Origin: Thinopyrum elongatum
Taxonomy: Eukaryota; Streptophyta; Magnoliopsida; Poales; Poaceae
Direction of reading: 5' to 3'
Assembly (NCBI GenBank): GCA_011799875.1
Contig: CM022298.1
Span: 263,121,757 to 263,185,756 of the forward strand
DNA length: 64,000 nt
The notes beneath the pieces are model-generated. The model did no database searches and was not told the DNA's origin. It saw only the letters and a list, made by a program, of their open reading frames with translations. A program made the position numbers and the translations under genes. Below, piece after piece: positions 33,537 through 44,366 of the stretch (positions within the stretch are counted from its first letter, which is position 1; the number at the start of each line of letters is the position of its first letter).

Positions 33537-34330
33537 AATATCTGAGAGAATGTCTGAAGAAGTTCAAAATGCAAGATTCCAAAATGAAGGGCTACAAAAC
33601 TCCAATGCCCATGAATGGTAAGCTGGACGCAGATGTGTACGGTAAGGATTACGATAAGAAGGCTTATCATTCAATGATTGGTTCTCTTCTTTAACTATGT
33701 GCATCCAGACCTGATATTGTGAGTGTTTGCATGTGTGCCCACTATCAAGCTGCACCGAAAGAATCACATCACCAAGCGGTCAAGCGCATTCTGAGATATT
33801 TGGCTCACACCCCCACCTTAGGTTTATGGTATCCTAAGGGAGCACAGTTTGATATCGTTGGACATTCAGACTTAGATTACGCGGGTGACTTGGTTGATAG
33901 GAAATCTACTTCGGGGACATGCCATTTCCTCGATAGATCATTGGTTTGTTGGTCATTAAGGAAGCAAAGTTGTGTATCTCTCTCTATAGCTGAGGCCGAA
34001 TATATTGCTACTAGCGCTTGTTGCACTCAGTTATTATGAATGAAGTGAACTCGGAAGGATTATGGCATCAAGGTCAAGAAGATTCCTTTATATTGTGACA
34101 ATGAGTGTGCTCTAAAAATTGCACACAATCCAGTGCAGCATTCTCGCACCAAGCATATTGCCATCAGAGATCATTTCATTCACGATCATGTTTCTTGAGA
34201 GGATATTGTCATCAATCACATCAATACCGAAGACAATCTCGCTGTTATTTTCACCAAGCCTCTCGATCAGAAAAGATTCTGTGCATTACGGTGTGAAGTA
34301 AATATCTTGGACTTCACAAACATACAGTAA
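33537..34330 (+). pseudogene. Copia RT C-terminus and RNase H
   Basis: Picks up directly where 27414 was cut. It contains the RT thumb/connection (KTPMPMNGKLDADVYG, YHSMIGSLL), and the RNase H domain (HSDLDYAGDLVDRKSTSG, SWLR-type WSLRKQSCVSLSIAEAEY with the catalytic Glu, LYCDNECALKIAHNPVQHSR, HIAIRDHFI). Pol ends with TAA at 34328-34330. Internal stops: TAA near 33694, TGA near 34039 (from TGG) and TGA near 34198. Confidence 0.9.
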
Positions 34331-34956
34331 GCTAGACTAGGCACCCGTGCCAACACTTCTACATCTTAGAAGGAATGGGTGCTCAACACTCAAAGAGTTT
34401 GAAAATCTCGACAAAAGTGAAATTGTCTTTCTGAGAGTGAATACATTAATGAAGAACTAGACTAGCTGGGTGCCACGATAATTGTGCGATGCTCAGGGTG
34501 ATACAGTTCTTATATGGTGGGTCACGCCACCACAAATTTCTTTCATTGAGTTCCTTTTTGATCGAAAGATTTTGTGTTAGTCCGAATGCATTTCTCTCAT
34601 AGCTATTCTTTCAGGTGTTTGTGTTTCGTTGTCTGAGTGAAATGCCTAGGACCCTGTTTTCGCTCTATTTTGCTCTTCCAATCTATGCTATTCTGTTATG
34701 AATGCTCAATTTCATCTGGTACTAAAACTTTATCTGGTGTCCTTGACCACGTTAAAGATTAGGTCTGAACTTTAATATCTTTTGGTGAAAGCTGTCCAAA
34801 ATTTGGGGTTTCCCGCCCAAGTCAGACCACGATCTTTTATGACGGTTGCCATGTGCAATCCATCAACTGCCACCCCATCATGTCCGTTGAATAGCAATAG
34901 TCTCTCGGTAGTGGCCGTTCGATCAGATTCACTCGACGCGGTTATTTTCCCTCGCA
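34331..34956. other. Interval between Copia pol and envelope-like gene
   Basis: No coding recognised. It contains the upstream region of the putative internal promoter. Confidence 0.5.
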
Positions 34957-34964
34957 TATAAATA
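34957..34964 (+). promoter_or_regulatory. Internal TATA box before the envelope-like gene
   Basis: TATAAATA within CTCGCATATAAATACCGC, followed by a C/T-rich, gene-like 5' leader (34985-35171). It lies 593 bp upstream of the envelope-like ATG, inside the retrotransposon and far from the LTR promoter. Confidence 0.5.
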
Positions 34965-35171
34965 CCGCAGCACTACCGCTCCCTCATCCACTTCTCTTCA
35001 TCCTCGCCGCCATCTCCTCTGAAGCCCTACCGCAGTGCTCCTCCTTGAGCTCAACGCCAAAGATCCCTTTGACGCTTTGTTGCGGAAAAGTGGTCGCCGG
35101 AGTCTTTCCTTGCCACCGCGGGACATCTTCTTCCCCGCGCTGACGTAGCTGCTGCACATCATCAAGCTAGG

Positions 35172-35545
35172 GTATGTGTAGTGTGAACTCGGTCTTCCGT
35201 TCTTCTCATTTGAGTTCATCCATGATTAAAAGTTTCCATTTTTTACTGCATACTTAGATCTTTACTGCTTAGGTATCTTGTGCGGATGTGGTTTGTAGTT
35301 GTCCCTCGCATCTGAAAAAATTCAGATCTAGGATTTGTGTTATGTCTCGTACGAATGGAATGCTTAGCACGCTGACTAGTATATTTGTTCAGACCTACTA
35401 GTTCGTTATATACATTTCCTTCATTCGAAACATCTCTCAAAGTCTGCATATAATCCTTCATCAAAACGTTTTCGTTCGAACAATCTTCGCTGTGAGCATT
35501 CGTAACCCTGTCCCTATTTTCCCTCGCATCTATTCTTCTTCATAG
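35172..35545 (+). other. Putative intron in the leader of the envelope-like gene
   Basis: Donor G|GTATGTGT at 35172 and acceptor CTTCTTCATAG at 35545 bound 374 bp of T-rich sequence; the next ATG in the second exon (35550) opens the long frame. This looks like a spliced 5' leader typical of plant genes. Splicing is predicted by eye only. Confidence 0.45.
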
Positions 35546-35549
35546 GTAT

Positions 35550-38500
35550 ATGCAGTTTGTTGAAGATTCTGCTCGACCAATGAGCATGCATGACGGAGAA
35601 GAAGTTCTCTTGGGTGCAGCAGATGAGTCAAAAGCACCGAATGCAAAGGGCCCAATGGTAGGCCCAGCAACTGGCAAGAGAAAAAGAAATGAGCCAAGCG
35701 CTGATGAGCAAGAAGAAGATGCTCCGAAGGAAAAGAAGGGTGGCAGACAACCTTACGCAAATTCAGCTGAATACATCTCTCATGATAATTATATCACTGT
35801 TCCAGGAGAGTCAAAACGAGAAAGAAACAAGCGTCTGCAAAGGATTCGATGCCACATGGTGCGCAAGTGGTTCAACTATGAAATGATTCATCCTCGGTTT
35901 GCGAAGAACTTTGCCTTTCATCCTCCGTGGGGTGACTACCGTGAAATTGGTCTCATTCGAGCAAGTGATCCCCAGGAGAGACCGCCACCACCACCAAATG
36001 CTAATCAGTCCTCCCTTCGCACTCTCGAATCCTATCCTGATGAACTGGCTAAGCGTCAAAAGAATGCCCTCAAGAGAGCCAACAAGGCTAAAAAGGAAAA
36101 AGCTCATGAAGAAGAAAATTGTCTCCTTCTCAAAGATGAAGTTGAGAAGAAAAAGGCTAGAGGAAAATCTGAAGGTCGCTCCAAACATAAACATGATCCC
36201 AGTGCAAGGCACAAGAGCGCACCGAAGAAGAGGCCGGTTGAGCCAACCGACAGAAATGCCGAAAGCAATTCTTCCGATAAAGATGATCTACCGCTCCCAA
36301 GAGAGGATGTTGATGCTACTCTCAGCAAGAAAGTGAACATCACTACTTCTATGGTGTTGCCTGATCGTCGGGCTCATACAGTTCCAATAGCACCTCCGAA
36401 AAAGGCTCGAAAAACTCCACCCACCACAGTCACCAGGAAAGATCATGTGGATACAACTCCACATCCAGATGCCATAAACTTGCAGGATTTGGTAGTTGAT
36501 GCTCCTGTCAGCACTGCCAAGCCAGGCGAACCAATTCCAAAGCTAAAAATGAAGAAAATCAAGGTTCCTGCAACCGAGCAAACATTTCCTCAAGATACTG
36601 CACCGAAGGAAAAGGCTGCTAAATTTGCTCCTCCCTTGACACAACCATTGGCTTCTATGCCTCCATCCGAGCAAGTTCCAGTGCAAACTACTCCGGTTGC
36701 ACAGACTGATGTCCGATCTGATGCTCCTCATTATTACAATCATGTATTCATCATGGAGCAGCTTGACAAGTTCATGGAAAATCCATTCGATGGTGAAGTG
36801 GCATCTTTGCCAATTCCTTCTAAAGTTATTTCACAAGCATCTGATGTTGTTCGAGACAAGAGAGAAGATTTCGTTGAAATCAACACCCTCACTGCCGAAC
36901 TTAATGACCTCGATGGTCGAATGAAAACTGCATCTTCCAAGTTTGTCATTAAACAACTTGAAGAATCTTACATGGATATCAATCGGGCTTTGACTATCCT
37001 CCACAGCGGAAGATTGGGCTTTCACTCATATCTAGATGATATTGTCAAAAGATCTGCATTGAGCATCAAGCACAAGTCACTGGCTATAATGATCTTGTTA
37101 AGGGACACATTGATCAAACTGCTCAGCAGAAACAGAAGAGGCGAAAGAAAACTACAAAGAAAAATGTGCCCCCTGTTTCGACAGCACTGTCACCGGATCA
37201 CTCTCAAGCTCATCCCCAGAAAGAAAACACTCCTGAGCCAGATATTCCTTCACAACCTGATGCTCAAGTCACAATTGCACCTCCCCCGCCAAGGCCAACT
37301 GAACCAGTGCCTATGGCCTCCCCTGTTAGAGCTGATATTCCATCTCAGCAAGTTGTTTCTGAAGAAGGTGAAATCCCTCACTCCGAACCCCAAGCTTCAC
37401 CAGCTCATGCATCACCGAATGTTTCGATTCCTCCAACTGATCAGCAACAACAGAATATCAAAGAAAAATCGCAACCACCTCCAGTGCCAACCGAAAAGGA
37501 ATCTGCTCCGTTGCCTAATGTTTCTGCAGCTCCAACTGTTGTGCCATCTACTCCCTCTCAACTGCAATTGTCAATCGACACAGTGCAAAGAATTTCAGAT
37601 GTTGGTCCATCTGCAAATAGATCTGTTTATGCTCGTCATACAGACTCCGTAGTGTATGGAGATGAAGTGATTTCAGACGAAGATGAAATCAAATATCCAT
37701 ATCCTCATGAACAACTGCCTTTGTTCTTGACTGGTGCTGGCGCCAAAGGGCCGCTTTTCAATCGGAATACACATCCCCAATTCTTTCAAGAAAGTCTATA
37801 TAAAGGGCCATGCAGCTCTGAATCACCTCATTTCTTGATAAAAGAACATGCCATCTATTATTCTTGGATTCTCTATGACAGCCAAAAGATATTCCCTCAT
37901 GAGTTCCAGGACATCCTAGCTATGAAGAATATTGGCTGCTTTAATCAGTTAGTCCAAGATATGGAAGATTTTTGGCTCACCAATGTGTTTGCATTCGAAC
38001 ATCCTTGGAACAGGGAAATCGTACTTTAGTTCTATGCAACCTTGTACATCTCTGGTGATGAATCTGATAGCTCAAAGTGGATCATGGAGTGGATAACCGA
38101 AGGGAAACGCATCAAATGCATTTCAACAGATTTTGTCTCACACTTTCATTTCCCTCGGTTCAAGCAAGGCAAAATTGAAATTAGAGAGCACAATATTGAT
38201 GTTATTTCAGATGAAATCTTTCGATGCACCTTGGACAAAGAAAAGATTCGTGACTACAATGGTCCTCCCTTACCTGAGCATTTAACATTCGAGAATCAGA
38301 CTTTATACCATTTGCTCACCTATACTATTTGCCCTTTGGCCGAGATGAATACAGACAATATCATCTCTGATGTTCTTCGAAATGCCATCTATGCAATCTC
38401 CGAGCGATATGTCTTTGATGTTGAGGACATGTTTTTGTGTGTCTTGAAGGATTCTGCTCAGCATCCAAAATGCCTCAAAGTTTATGCGCCATGGATCCGG

Positions 38501-39255
38501 AAATTGGTTGATCATACAATGGGCACCGAATATTTGGCAAAAGTTAGTCATAAAAGCTTCATTCCTCCAGTGCGTGATAGACTTCAAGTTATGGAAGATA
38601 TTTCTTCGGGTAAAGCGCCCATGTCAAGCCCTCAAGATTATCATAAATCTTTTGATGGGCCACGTTTGCCTCAGAGTGATCGACATATATCTCATCAACC
38701 TCCATCGCAAATAGAAATTAGTTTGCGCACACAACAGCTGCTGTTGCAACACATGGCTGAGGATCGCCGAGAGAAAGTACATCTTGCTGCTGAGCTCAAT
38801 ACTATCAACAATCTAACCAAAATAGTGCACATGATTGCGGTCGAGAACAAGAAGCGTCTCCAGAAACTGCTTCGCAAGTTCTTCACCAAGAACAACTCCT
38901 GACCGTCAATCTCAAAGAACTTTATGACTATATTGACAAAGGTTTTTCTATTGAAGATTTCCAAGATCGCATTACTCCTCCTCTACCTGCTCGTGAGCCA
39001 ACAACTGATCTTCTTCACCTTAAGCTTCACAAATTGCTCGAAGAATCTGAAGCTACCTCACCAACAGAGAAACCATCCAAAGGAAATGTGCTTTCACGTT
39101 TTACTCAAGTAGCTGATCCCAATGTGCCTTCATCCTCTTAGCCTCAAGCTGTTGTTCCTGAAGAAAAAGCTGCTGCTGTTGATGATGAAGTAGAGCCAGT
39201 CACTTTCGAAGCTGAAGTCTCCTCCAACAGTTCTTCTGGAGATGCCACCGAGTGA
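35550..39255 (+). pseudogene. Sirevirus envelope-like gene (broken, ~1230 codons)
   Basis: Frame 1 from ATG 35550 to about 37150: Lys/Arg-rich (KRKRNEPSADEQEEDAPKEKK), then charged linkers. A frameshift moves to 37166-38029 (Pro-rich, then GPLFNRNTHPQFFQESLY and AFEHPWNREIVL), a TAG at 38027-38029 interrupts, and 38042-38902 follows (FYATLYISG ... WIMEWITEGKRIKC, a plant 'putative transposon protein' type segment). Another frameshift near 38895 leads to the end, TGA 39253-39255. No convincing signal peptide or transmembrane helix is seen, so 'envelope-like' refers to position only. Similar genes are a feature of SIRE1, Maximus and relatives; the Lys-rich N-terminus suggests nuclear or nucleic-acid contact (inference). 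Confidence 0.75.
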
Positions 39256-39312
39256 ATCAAGTTCACAGCTTTTGCACTCATGTTCTTCATCACCTTTTTG
39301 ACACTAGTTGAC

Positions 39313-39780
39313 AAAAAGGGGGAGAATTACATCAATTTTTGATAGATTTGTTCTCTTTGTTTATTTGGTTTGGTTTCGTCAGAGATTTGGAACTTATGCC
39401 TTAAAGACTATCTCCTCTCTGATGTAAAACTTCTGTGATGTAATGTTAATAACCCCGCCTGCTGCACTATTTCTATCGTAGCATTTGTTTTGTAGGTGGA
39501 ATTATTATCAGAAGTTATGAATGATTGCTCTACAATCTCGATGGATTATATATCATCAGTGCGAATCATTATCTCGAACGATTGAAATTTCCTCGATATA
39601 CCTCAATGAATTGCTGGGGAATTTTATCTCATATCTGTTACCCTGCATACATCTAGGGGGAGTCTATTTCATCATCGATCAAAGTAACACTAATTCACTC
39701 TTGTTCGATTTACTTTTCACTTATCTATCTTCACTTTGATGATTAATTGTTTTTTCAACAACCGTCCAAAAAGGGGGAGA
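39313..39780 (+). other. Three polypurine tracts before the 3' LTR
   Basis: AAAAAGGGGGAGAA at 39313-39326, TAGGGGGA at 39654-39661 and AAAAAGGGGGAGA at 39768-39780, the last directly before the LTR. Repeated polypurine tracts in this position are a described Sirevirus trait. Confidence 0.8.
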
Positions 39781-39781
39781 T

Positions 39782-40855
39782 TGTTGGTGCAATGATTGGC
39801 CCCTTATGTCTTTGGAGTTTGTTGACATAAACAATATGGGACTTATGTGTTTGCTAGTGCACATAGAGTAACAAGCCCCTAAGATCACGAGGAGTTTGAG
39901 TTAAACGACGAAGGTAATCTCCCTACGATGCAATGAAGGTTATCACCAAATATTATGACAACAAGTGTGACCCCTCAAATATTGCTGACGAGAAGCAATT
40001 TGGTTTGGTGCCTGTCCAAAGAAAGTGACTATGTCCGAGGAGATTGAAGACGAAGTGAAGACATAGCATTTATTTCATTGTTCTTCTTCTCTCTATTGAG
40101 TCATAGGACCACCGTACTATTAAGAGGGCTGTAGCATTCGAAGCTTTGATTCTCTGATGCTAAACCCAATTAATATGTAAGTTGCGAGAGAAATCTCTCT
40201 GTGTTCCAAGCAAATACTCGCCAGCAAGAGATTGTGATCTTCTTCACTGCGAGAGATTTGTCTCAGACCGAGGAGTTAGCATTACTTGTTCCTCAAGTAA
40301 TGTTACCGTTGCTCCAAAATTCGTCCGTTGTAAACACGCCGGTTGGCCATTGGCTGGACCGCGTGTCCAAAATGGTCATTTCCCACCAGGGAAGGCCGCA
40401 GCTATAAATAGCCACCCCGCGCTGGCTTTGTCCGGTGGCTGCTCCATTTGATTCAGAGAAGATTGTTGAGCAACCCCCTCTCTGAGCGATTTGAGTTTAA
40501 AATCCACCGAGAGAAAACCCCTAGAGCCGAAGAATTAGATAGTGGTTCAGCATCACTCGAATCTAGGTCCAGTACCCTCCGCCTATTACTCTTGAGAGCT
40601 CGAATCTAAGACCAAGAGTGATTGTGGTTCTCAAAGAAGATGTCTGTAAAGGTTCGGATATCACCTCCAGTATCTACCACGAGTAAACGGCATTGGTTGA
40701 TGAACCAATTGTCGAGGAGAATAGGGCGAAGAGAGTTTATCTTCCGTGTTAAGTCACAAACCCTCCAACTACACGTAGTCCTTGTGCAGAAGGACGAGCT
40801 GGTCGAACAAATACCCTGTCGCCATCGAGCATCACTTGTTACCTCTGCTACCCAT
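39782..40855 (+). repeat. Copia 3' LTR, left part
   Basis: Starts TGTTGGTGC two bases after the polypurine tract and runs to the CCCAT duplication (40851-40855), where the Fatima-like Gypsy is inserted. The rest continues at 50763. Confidence 0.93.
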
Positions 40856-41330
40856 TGAGGGAGTCCTAAATTAGGGGGTCCTCGGGTGTCCGGGCTATTT
40901 GATGTGGGCCGGACCGATGGGCCGTGAAGATACAAAGCGGAAGACTCTCCCCCGTGTCCGGGTAGGACTCCCCTATGCGTGGATGGCAAGATTTGTGTTC
41001 GGATATGTAATTTCCTTCCTCTACGAACCGACTCTGTACAACCCTAGGCCCCTCTGATGTGTATATAAATCGGAGGATTTAGTCCATAGAGGCTATCAGA
41101 ATTCTCATAGGCTAGACAGCTAGGGTTTAGCCATTACGATCTCGAGGTAGATCAACTCTTGTAAACTCTATACTCATCAAATACAATCAAGCAGGATGTA
41201 GGGTTTTACCTCCATTAAGAGGGCCCGAACCTGGGTAAACACCGTGTTCCCTTTGTCCCTTGTTACCTTCGATCCTCAGACGCACAGTTCGGGACCCCCT
41301 ACCCGAGATCGGCCTGTTTTGACACCGACA
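40856..41330 (+). repeat. Gypsy 5' LTR (475 bp)
   Basis: TGAGGGAGTCC ... GACACCGACA, with a TATATAAAT box near 41062 and the AGCAGGATGTAGGGTTTTACC leader block. Confidence 0.95.
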
Positions 41331-41349
41331 TTGGTGCTTTCATTGAGAG
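41331..41349 (+). other. Gypsy primer-binding site region
   Basis: TTGGTGCTTTCATTGAGAG immediately follows the LTR end. The tRNA type is not certain. Confidence 0.7.
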
Positions 41350-41547
41350 TTCCATTGTGTTGTCGATAGAAGGATCGATGGCTCGCCTTGTCATCAATGA
41401 CGATATCACTTCTGGAAGGGCCTTAACTCCAGGACAGGTCCTCCAACTCAGCGGTTTTACCGTGGGCGCCCGCTCGGCCGTCAAGCCAGCGGGGCCCCCA
41501 CAATCGCCAGACATCATCTCCGCATCGGCCTCGAACATTCCGAAAAG

Positions 41548-43479
41548 ATGGATCCGGCAGATATCTCATCCTTGAACGAGCTGCTAGATCGCATCGCCGC
41601 CCTGGGGCTTGCAACAGACTATGATCGGATCGGGCTTAAACCCGATCAGAGAGAAATCAAGTCCCCACCGATCACCCATCTGGTAGCGGTTGTTGAGGAA
41701 CGAGCCGAGAACGCTTCTTCCCCTAAGTTAAAAACAAGATATGCTCGGATTTCCAAGTCCTTAGAGCCGGACACCCATCCTCAGGAAGAGAATGTATGTC
41801 CTCCGAACTCAGGATCAAGCATTGAGCCCGGAAATCACCCGGACCTTCCTGGTCCTGAACTGGTGACCTCGGAGATTCTTCAAGCTCCGGATTCAATCTC
41901 GGGTCAGGATTCGGGTTTTTACCCACCCACCCACCACAATCAATATTCTCCAGACATATGTGACCTAATGTACATGCGGCAGCAACCTCACGAAACGGTC
42001 CATCACTTTTGGGCCAGATTCCTCCTTGTTAAAAAGAAGATTAAAGATTGCTGCGATGATGACGCGGTTTCGATTTTTTGTCGTAATTGTACGGATGAGG
42101 GAGTTCTTAGCGCCCTCAACCGCCGCCGCATACAGCAATTTACAGAATTGGCACAGATAGTACAGAAGTACTACGTGATGGAAAGTGCATGGAAGGCCCA
42201 TACAGCCTGGTGGGAACCCCCTGCCTTTAAGCATCCCACCATACGGGCAAAACGGATACACCCTCACAAGGCATCCGAACACAAGCCCATTGACAAGAAA
42301 AACATACCCTTCATGGGACACATAACCGTCCTTGACAAACTACTCGACAAGCCCTATCAGATACATATGACACCGAGGACCAAACCAACACACAGCCTTC
42401 GGGCATGTTGGGTACTCCGGCAAGTGGCTAAGAGCGGTGAGGCTATCCTCACCAGTACTACTCCAGAGAAACATTCTTCGGAGGACGATGATCTCAACGT
42501 CTTTACGGTCTTTGAGACCTTCTCTTCAAATAATCGGTGCAAAAGGGCGCTCCGCGACCTCGCCGAAGTAAACCAAGTAACCGCAATGAACCCCTGGAAC
42601 GACACGGCCATAACTTTCACGGCCGACGACGAACCAAGGGCTCGATCAGTCCGAGCACCAGCCGCCTTGGTCTTAAACCCAATTGTGGATGGCTTTCGAC
42701 TCACCAAAGTGCTCATGGATGGCAGTAGCGGGCTTAACCTCATCTATGAAGACACGCTCCACAAAATGCAAATGGACAAGAACCGCATCGAGCAAAGCAT
42801 TACCACCTTTCGAGGCATTATCCCCAGTCGAGAAGCACGATGCTCGGGGAAAATTAAACTTGATGTAGTATTCGGCACGCCTGAGAATTACAGGTCCGAA
42901 GAGTTGCTCTTCCATGTGGCCCCTTTCAATAGTGGATATCATGCCCTCTTGGGGCGGGACGCCTTCACACGCTTCCAAGCCATACCCCATTACGGGTATA
43001 TGAAGCTCAAGATGCCAGGGCCCATTGGAGTGATTGCTGTTACCAGTGATCCGGATATAGCACTCCGCGCCAAAAATAAAACCGCATCCTTGGCCCTCGA
43101 GGCACTATCCGAAGCCCTCGCGGCTGAAGAACTAACCACCCTGCGTTCCACAGTGGACAAGGACGATGTGATCCTCGACAAGAGGCCCAAATCCACCTCT
43201 TTCAAACCAGCAGAAGAAATAGTCAAATTTCAAGTGCACCCGACGGACCCTAATAAAACAGCATCCATTGGAGCACAACTGGATCTGATGGTCGATGCCG
43301 CCCTACGAGCGTTCCTGCGTGAAAATTGGGACATCTTTGCCTGGCACCCTTCGGACATGTCCGGAATCCGACGCAGACTGGCCGAACATAGTTTAAATAT
43401 AATAAAGGGGTTCAAACCAGTCAAGCAAACGCTCGGCGATTTTCCGAACCCAAACGACAACCTATGGGGGAGGAGCTAG
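41548..43479 (+). CDS. gag-pro: Gag-protease polyprotein
   Basis: 643 codons open without internal stops from ATG 41548. An acidic N-terminal region is followed by the Retrotrans_gag-type segment near residues 130-250 (MYMRQQPHETVHHFWARF, YYVMESAWKAH). No zinc knuckle is obvious. The protease motif VLMDGSSGLNLIY is at about residue 389 (Asp391 encoded at 42718), the D-G-S form of the retroviral aspartic protease found in Tat elements. The end of the ORF (FAWHPSDMSGI ... LAEHSLNI) is the start of the RT region; the frame then shifts by one near 43450-43479 into the RT frame. Gag forms particles that reverse transcribe the RNA in the cytoplasm. Confidence 0.9.
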   Translation: MDPADISSLNELLDRIAALGLATDYDRIGLKPDQREIKSPPITHLVAVVEERAENASSPKLKTRYARISKSLEPDTHPQEENVCPPNSGSSIEPGNHPDLPGPELVTSEILQAPDSISGQDSGFYPPTHHNQYSPDICDLMYMRQQPHETVHHFWARFLLVKKKIKDCCDDDAVSIFCRNCTDEGVLSALNRRRIQQFTELAQIVQKYYVMESAWKAHTAWWEPPAFKHPTIRAKRIHPHKASEHKPIDKKNIPFMGHITVLDKLLDKPYQIHMTPRTKPTHSLRACWVLRQVAKSGEAILTSTTPEKHSSEDDDLNVFTVFETFSSNNRCKRALRDLAEVNQVTAMNPWNDTAITFTADDEPRARSVRAPAALVLNPIVDGFRLTKVLMDGSSGLNLIYEDTLHKMQMDKNRIEQSITTFRGIIPSREARCSGKIKLDVVFGTPENYRSEELLFHVAPFNSGYHALLGRDAFTRFQAIPHYGYMKLKMPGPIGVIAVTSDPDIALRAKNKTASLALEALSEALAAEELTTLRSTVDKDDVILDKRPKSTSFKPAEEIVKFQVHPTDPNKTASIGAQLDLMVDAALRAFLRENWDIFAWHPSDMSGIRRRLAEHSLNIIKGFKPVKQTLGDFPNPNDNLWGRS

Positions 43480-44366
43480 CCAAACTACTCGAGGCCGGGT
43501 TCATTAAAGAAATCAAGCACCCGGACTGGCTAGCCAACCTGGTCATGGTGCCGAAGAAGGATAAGTCCTGGCGCCTTTGTGTCAATTTCAATGACGTCAA
43601 TAAGGCTTGCCCTAAGGACCCCTTCCCACTGCCCCGCATTGACCAAATCATTGACGCAACCGCGAGACACGACTCATTGTGTTTCCTTGATGCCTACTCC
43701 GGATACCATCAGATTAAGATGAAGGAATCCGACCAGGCCGCAACGGCATTTATTACCCCCTATGGGCCTTTCTGTTTCAACACTATGCCCTTTGGGCTCA
43801 AAAACGCTGGCGCCACTTACCAACGCATGATTCAGACGTGCTTGGAAAAACAAATCAGCAAGACAGTGGAGGCTTATGTGGACGACGTGGTCATCAAGAC
43901 TAAACACGTCGAATCATTGGTGGACAATCTACGCCTCACATTCGACAACCTCCGAACATATGACATACGTCTCAATTCGGAAAAATGTGTTTTTGGCATC
44001 CCAGCCGGGAAACTGCTCGAGTTCATTGTTTCCAATAGAGGAATCGAGGCACACCCAGCCAAAATCCGAGCTCTGTCACAATTGGCAATGCCAACAGACT
44101 TAAAGCAGGTCCAAAAACTAGCTGGATCCGTGGCAGCCTTAAGCCGCCTCATCTCTAGATTGGGAGAAAAAGCATTACCACTCTACCGACTACTCCGATG
44201 CACCGATCACTTCGAATGGATGGCTGCGGCCACAGCCGGATTGGAAGAAATAAAAACATTGTTAGCAGGTAACCCAATCCTAGCCGCCCCAGGTGTTGGC
44301 GAGTCTATGTTGCTCTACATATCCGCGACTCACCAAGTTGTGAGCGCCGTACTCGTCGTCGAGTGA
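43464..44366 (+). CDS. pol: Reverse transcriptase and start of RNase H
   Basis: Canonical Ty3/Gypsy RT blocks: GFIKEIKHPDWLANLVMVPKK, WRLCVNFNDVNKACPKDPFPLP, FLDAYSGYHQI, FCFNTMPFGLKNAGATYQRM and the catalytic YVDD encoded at 43875-43886, all intact. Then the thumb/connection (GIEAHPAKIRAL, KQVQKLAGSVAALSRLISRL) and the start of the linked RNase H (ESMLLYISATHQVVSAVLV), where a TGA at 44364-44366 interrupts. Overlaps gag-pro by 16 bp in another frame, so one frameshift separates them. Confidence 0.93.
   Translation: MGEELAKLLEAGFIKEIKHPDWLANLVMVPKKDKSWRLCVNFNDVNKACPKDPFPLPRIDQIIDATARHDSLCFLDAYSGYHQIKMKESDQAATAFITPYGPFCFNTMPFGLKNAGATYQRMIQTCLEKQISKTVEAYVDDVVIKTKHVESLVDNLRLTFDNLRTYDIRLNSEKCVFGIPAGKLLEFIVSNRGIEAHPAKIRALSQLAMPTDLKQVQKLAGSVAALSRLISRLGEKALPLYRLLRCTDHFEWMAAATAGLEEIKTLLAGNPILAAPGVGESMLLYISATHQVVSAVLVVE

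Noticed and set aside
42357..42743. Minus-strand ORFs within gag-pol (also 44931-45398)
   Set aside because: Shadows of the gag-protease and RNase H/integrase frames.
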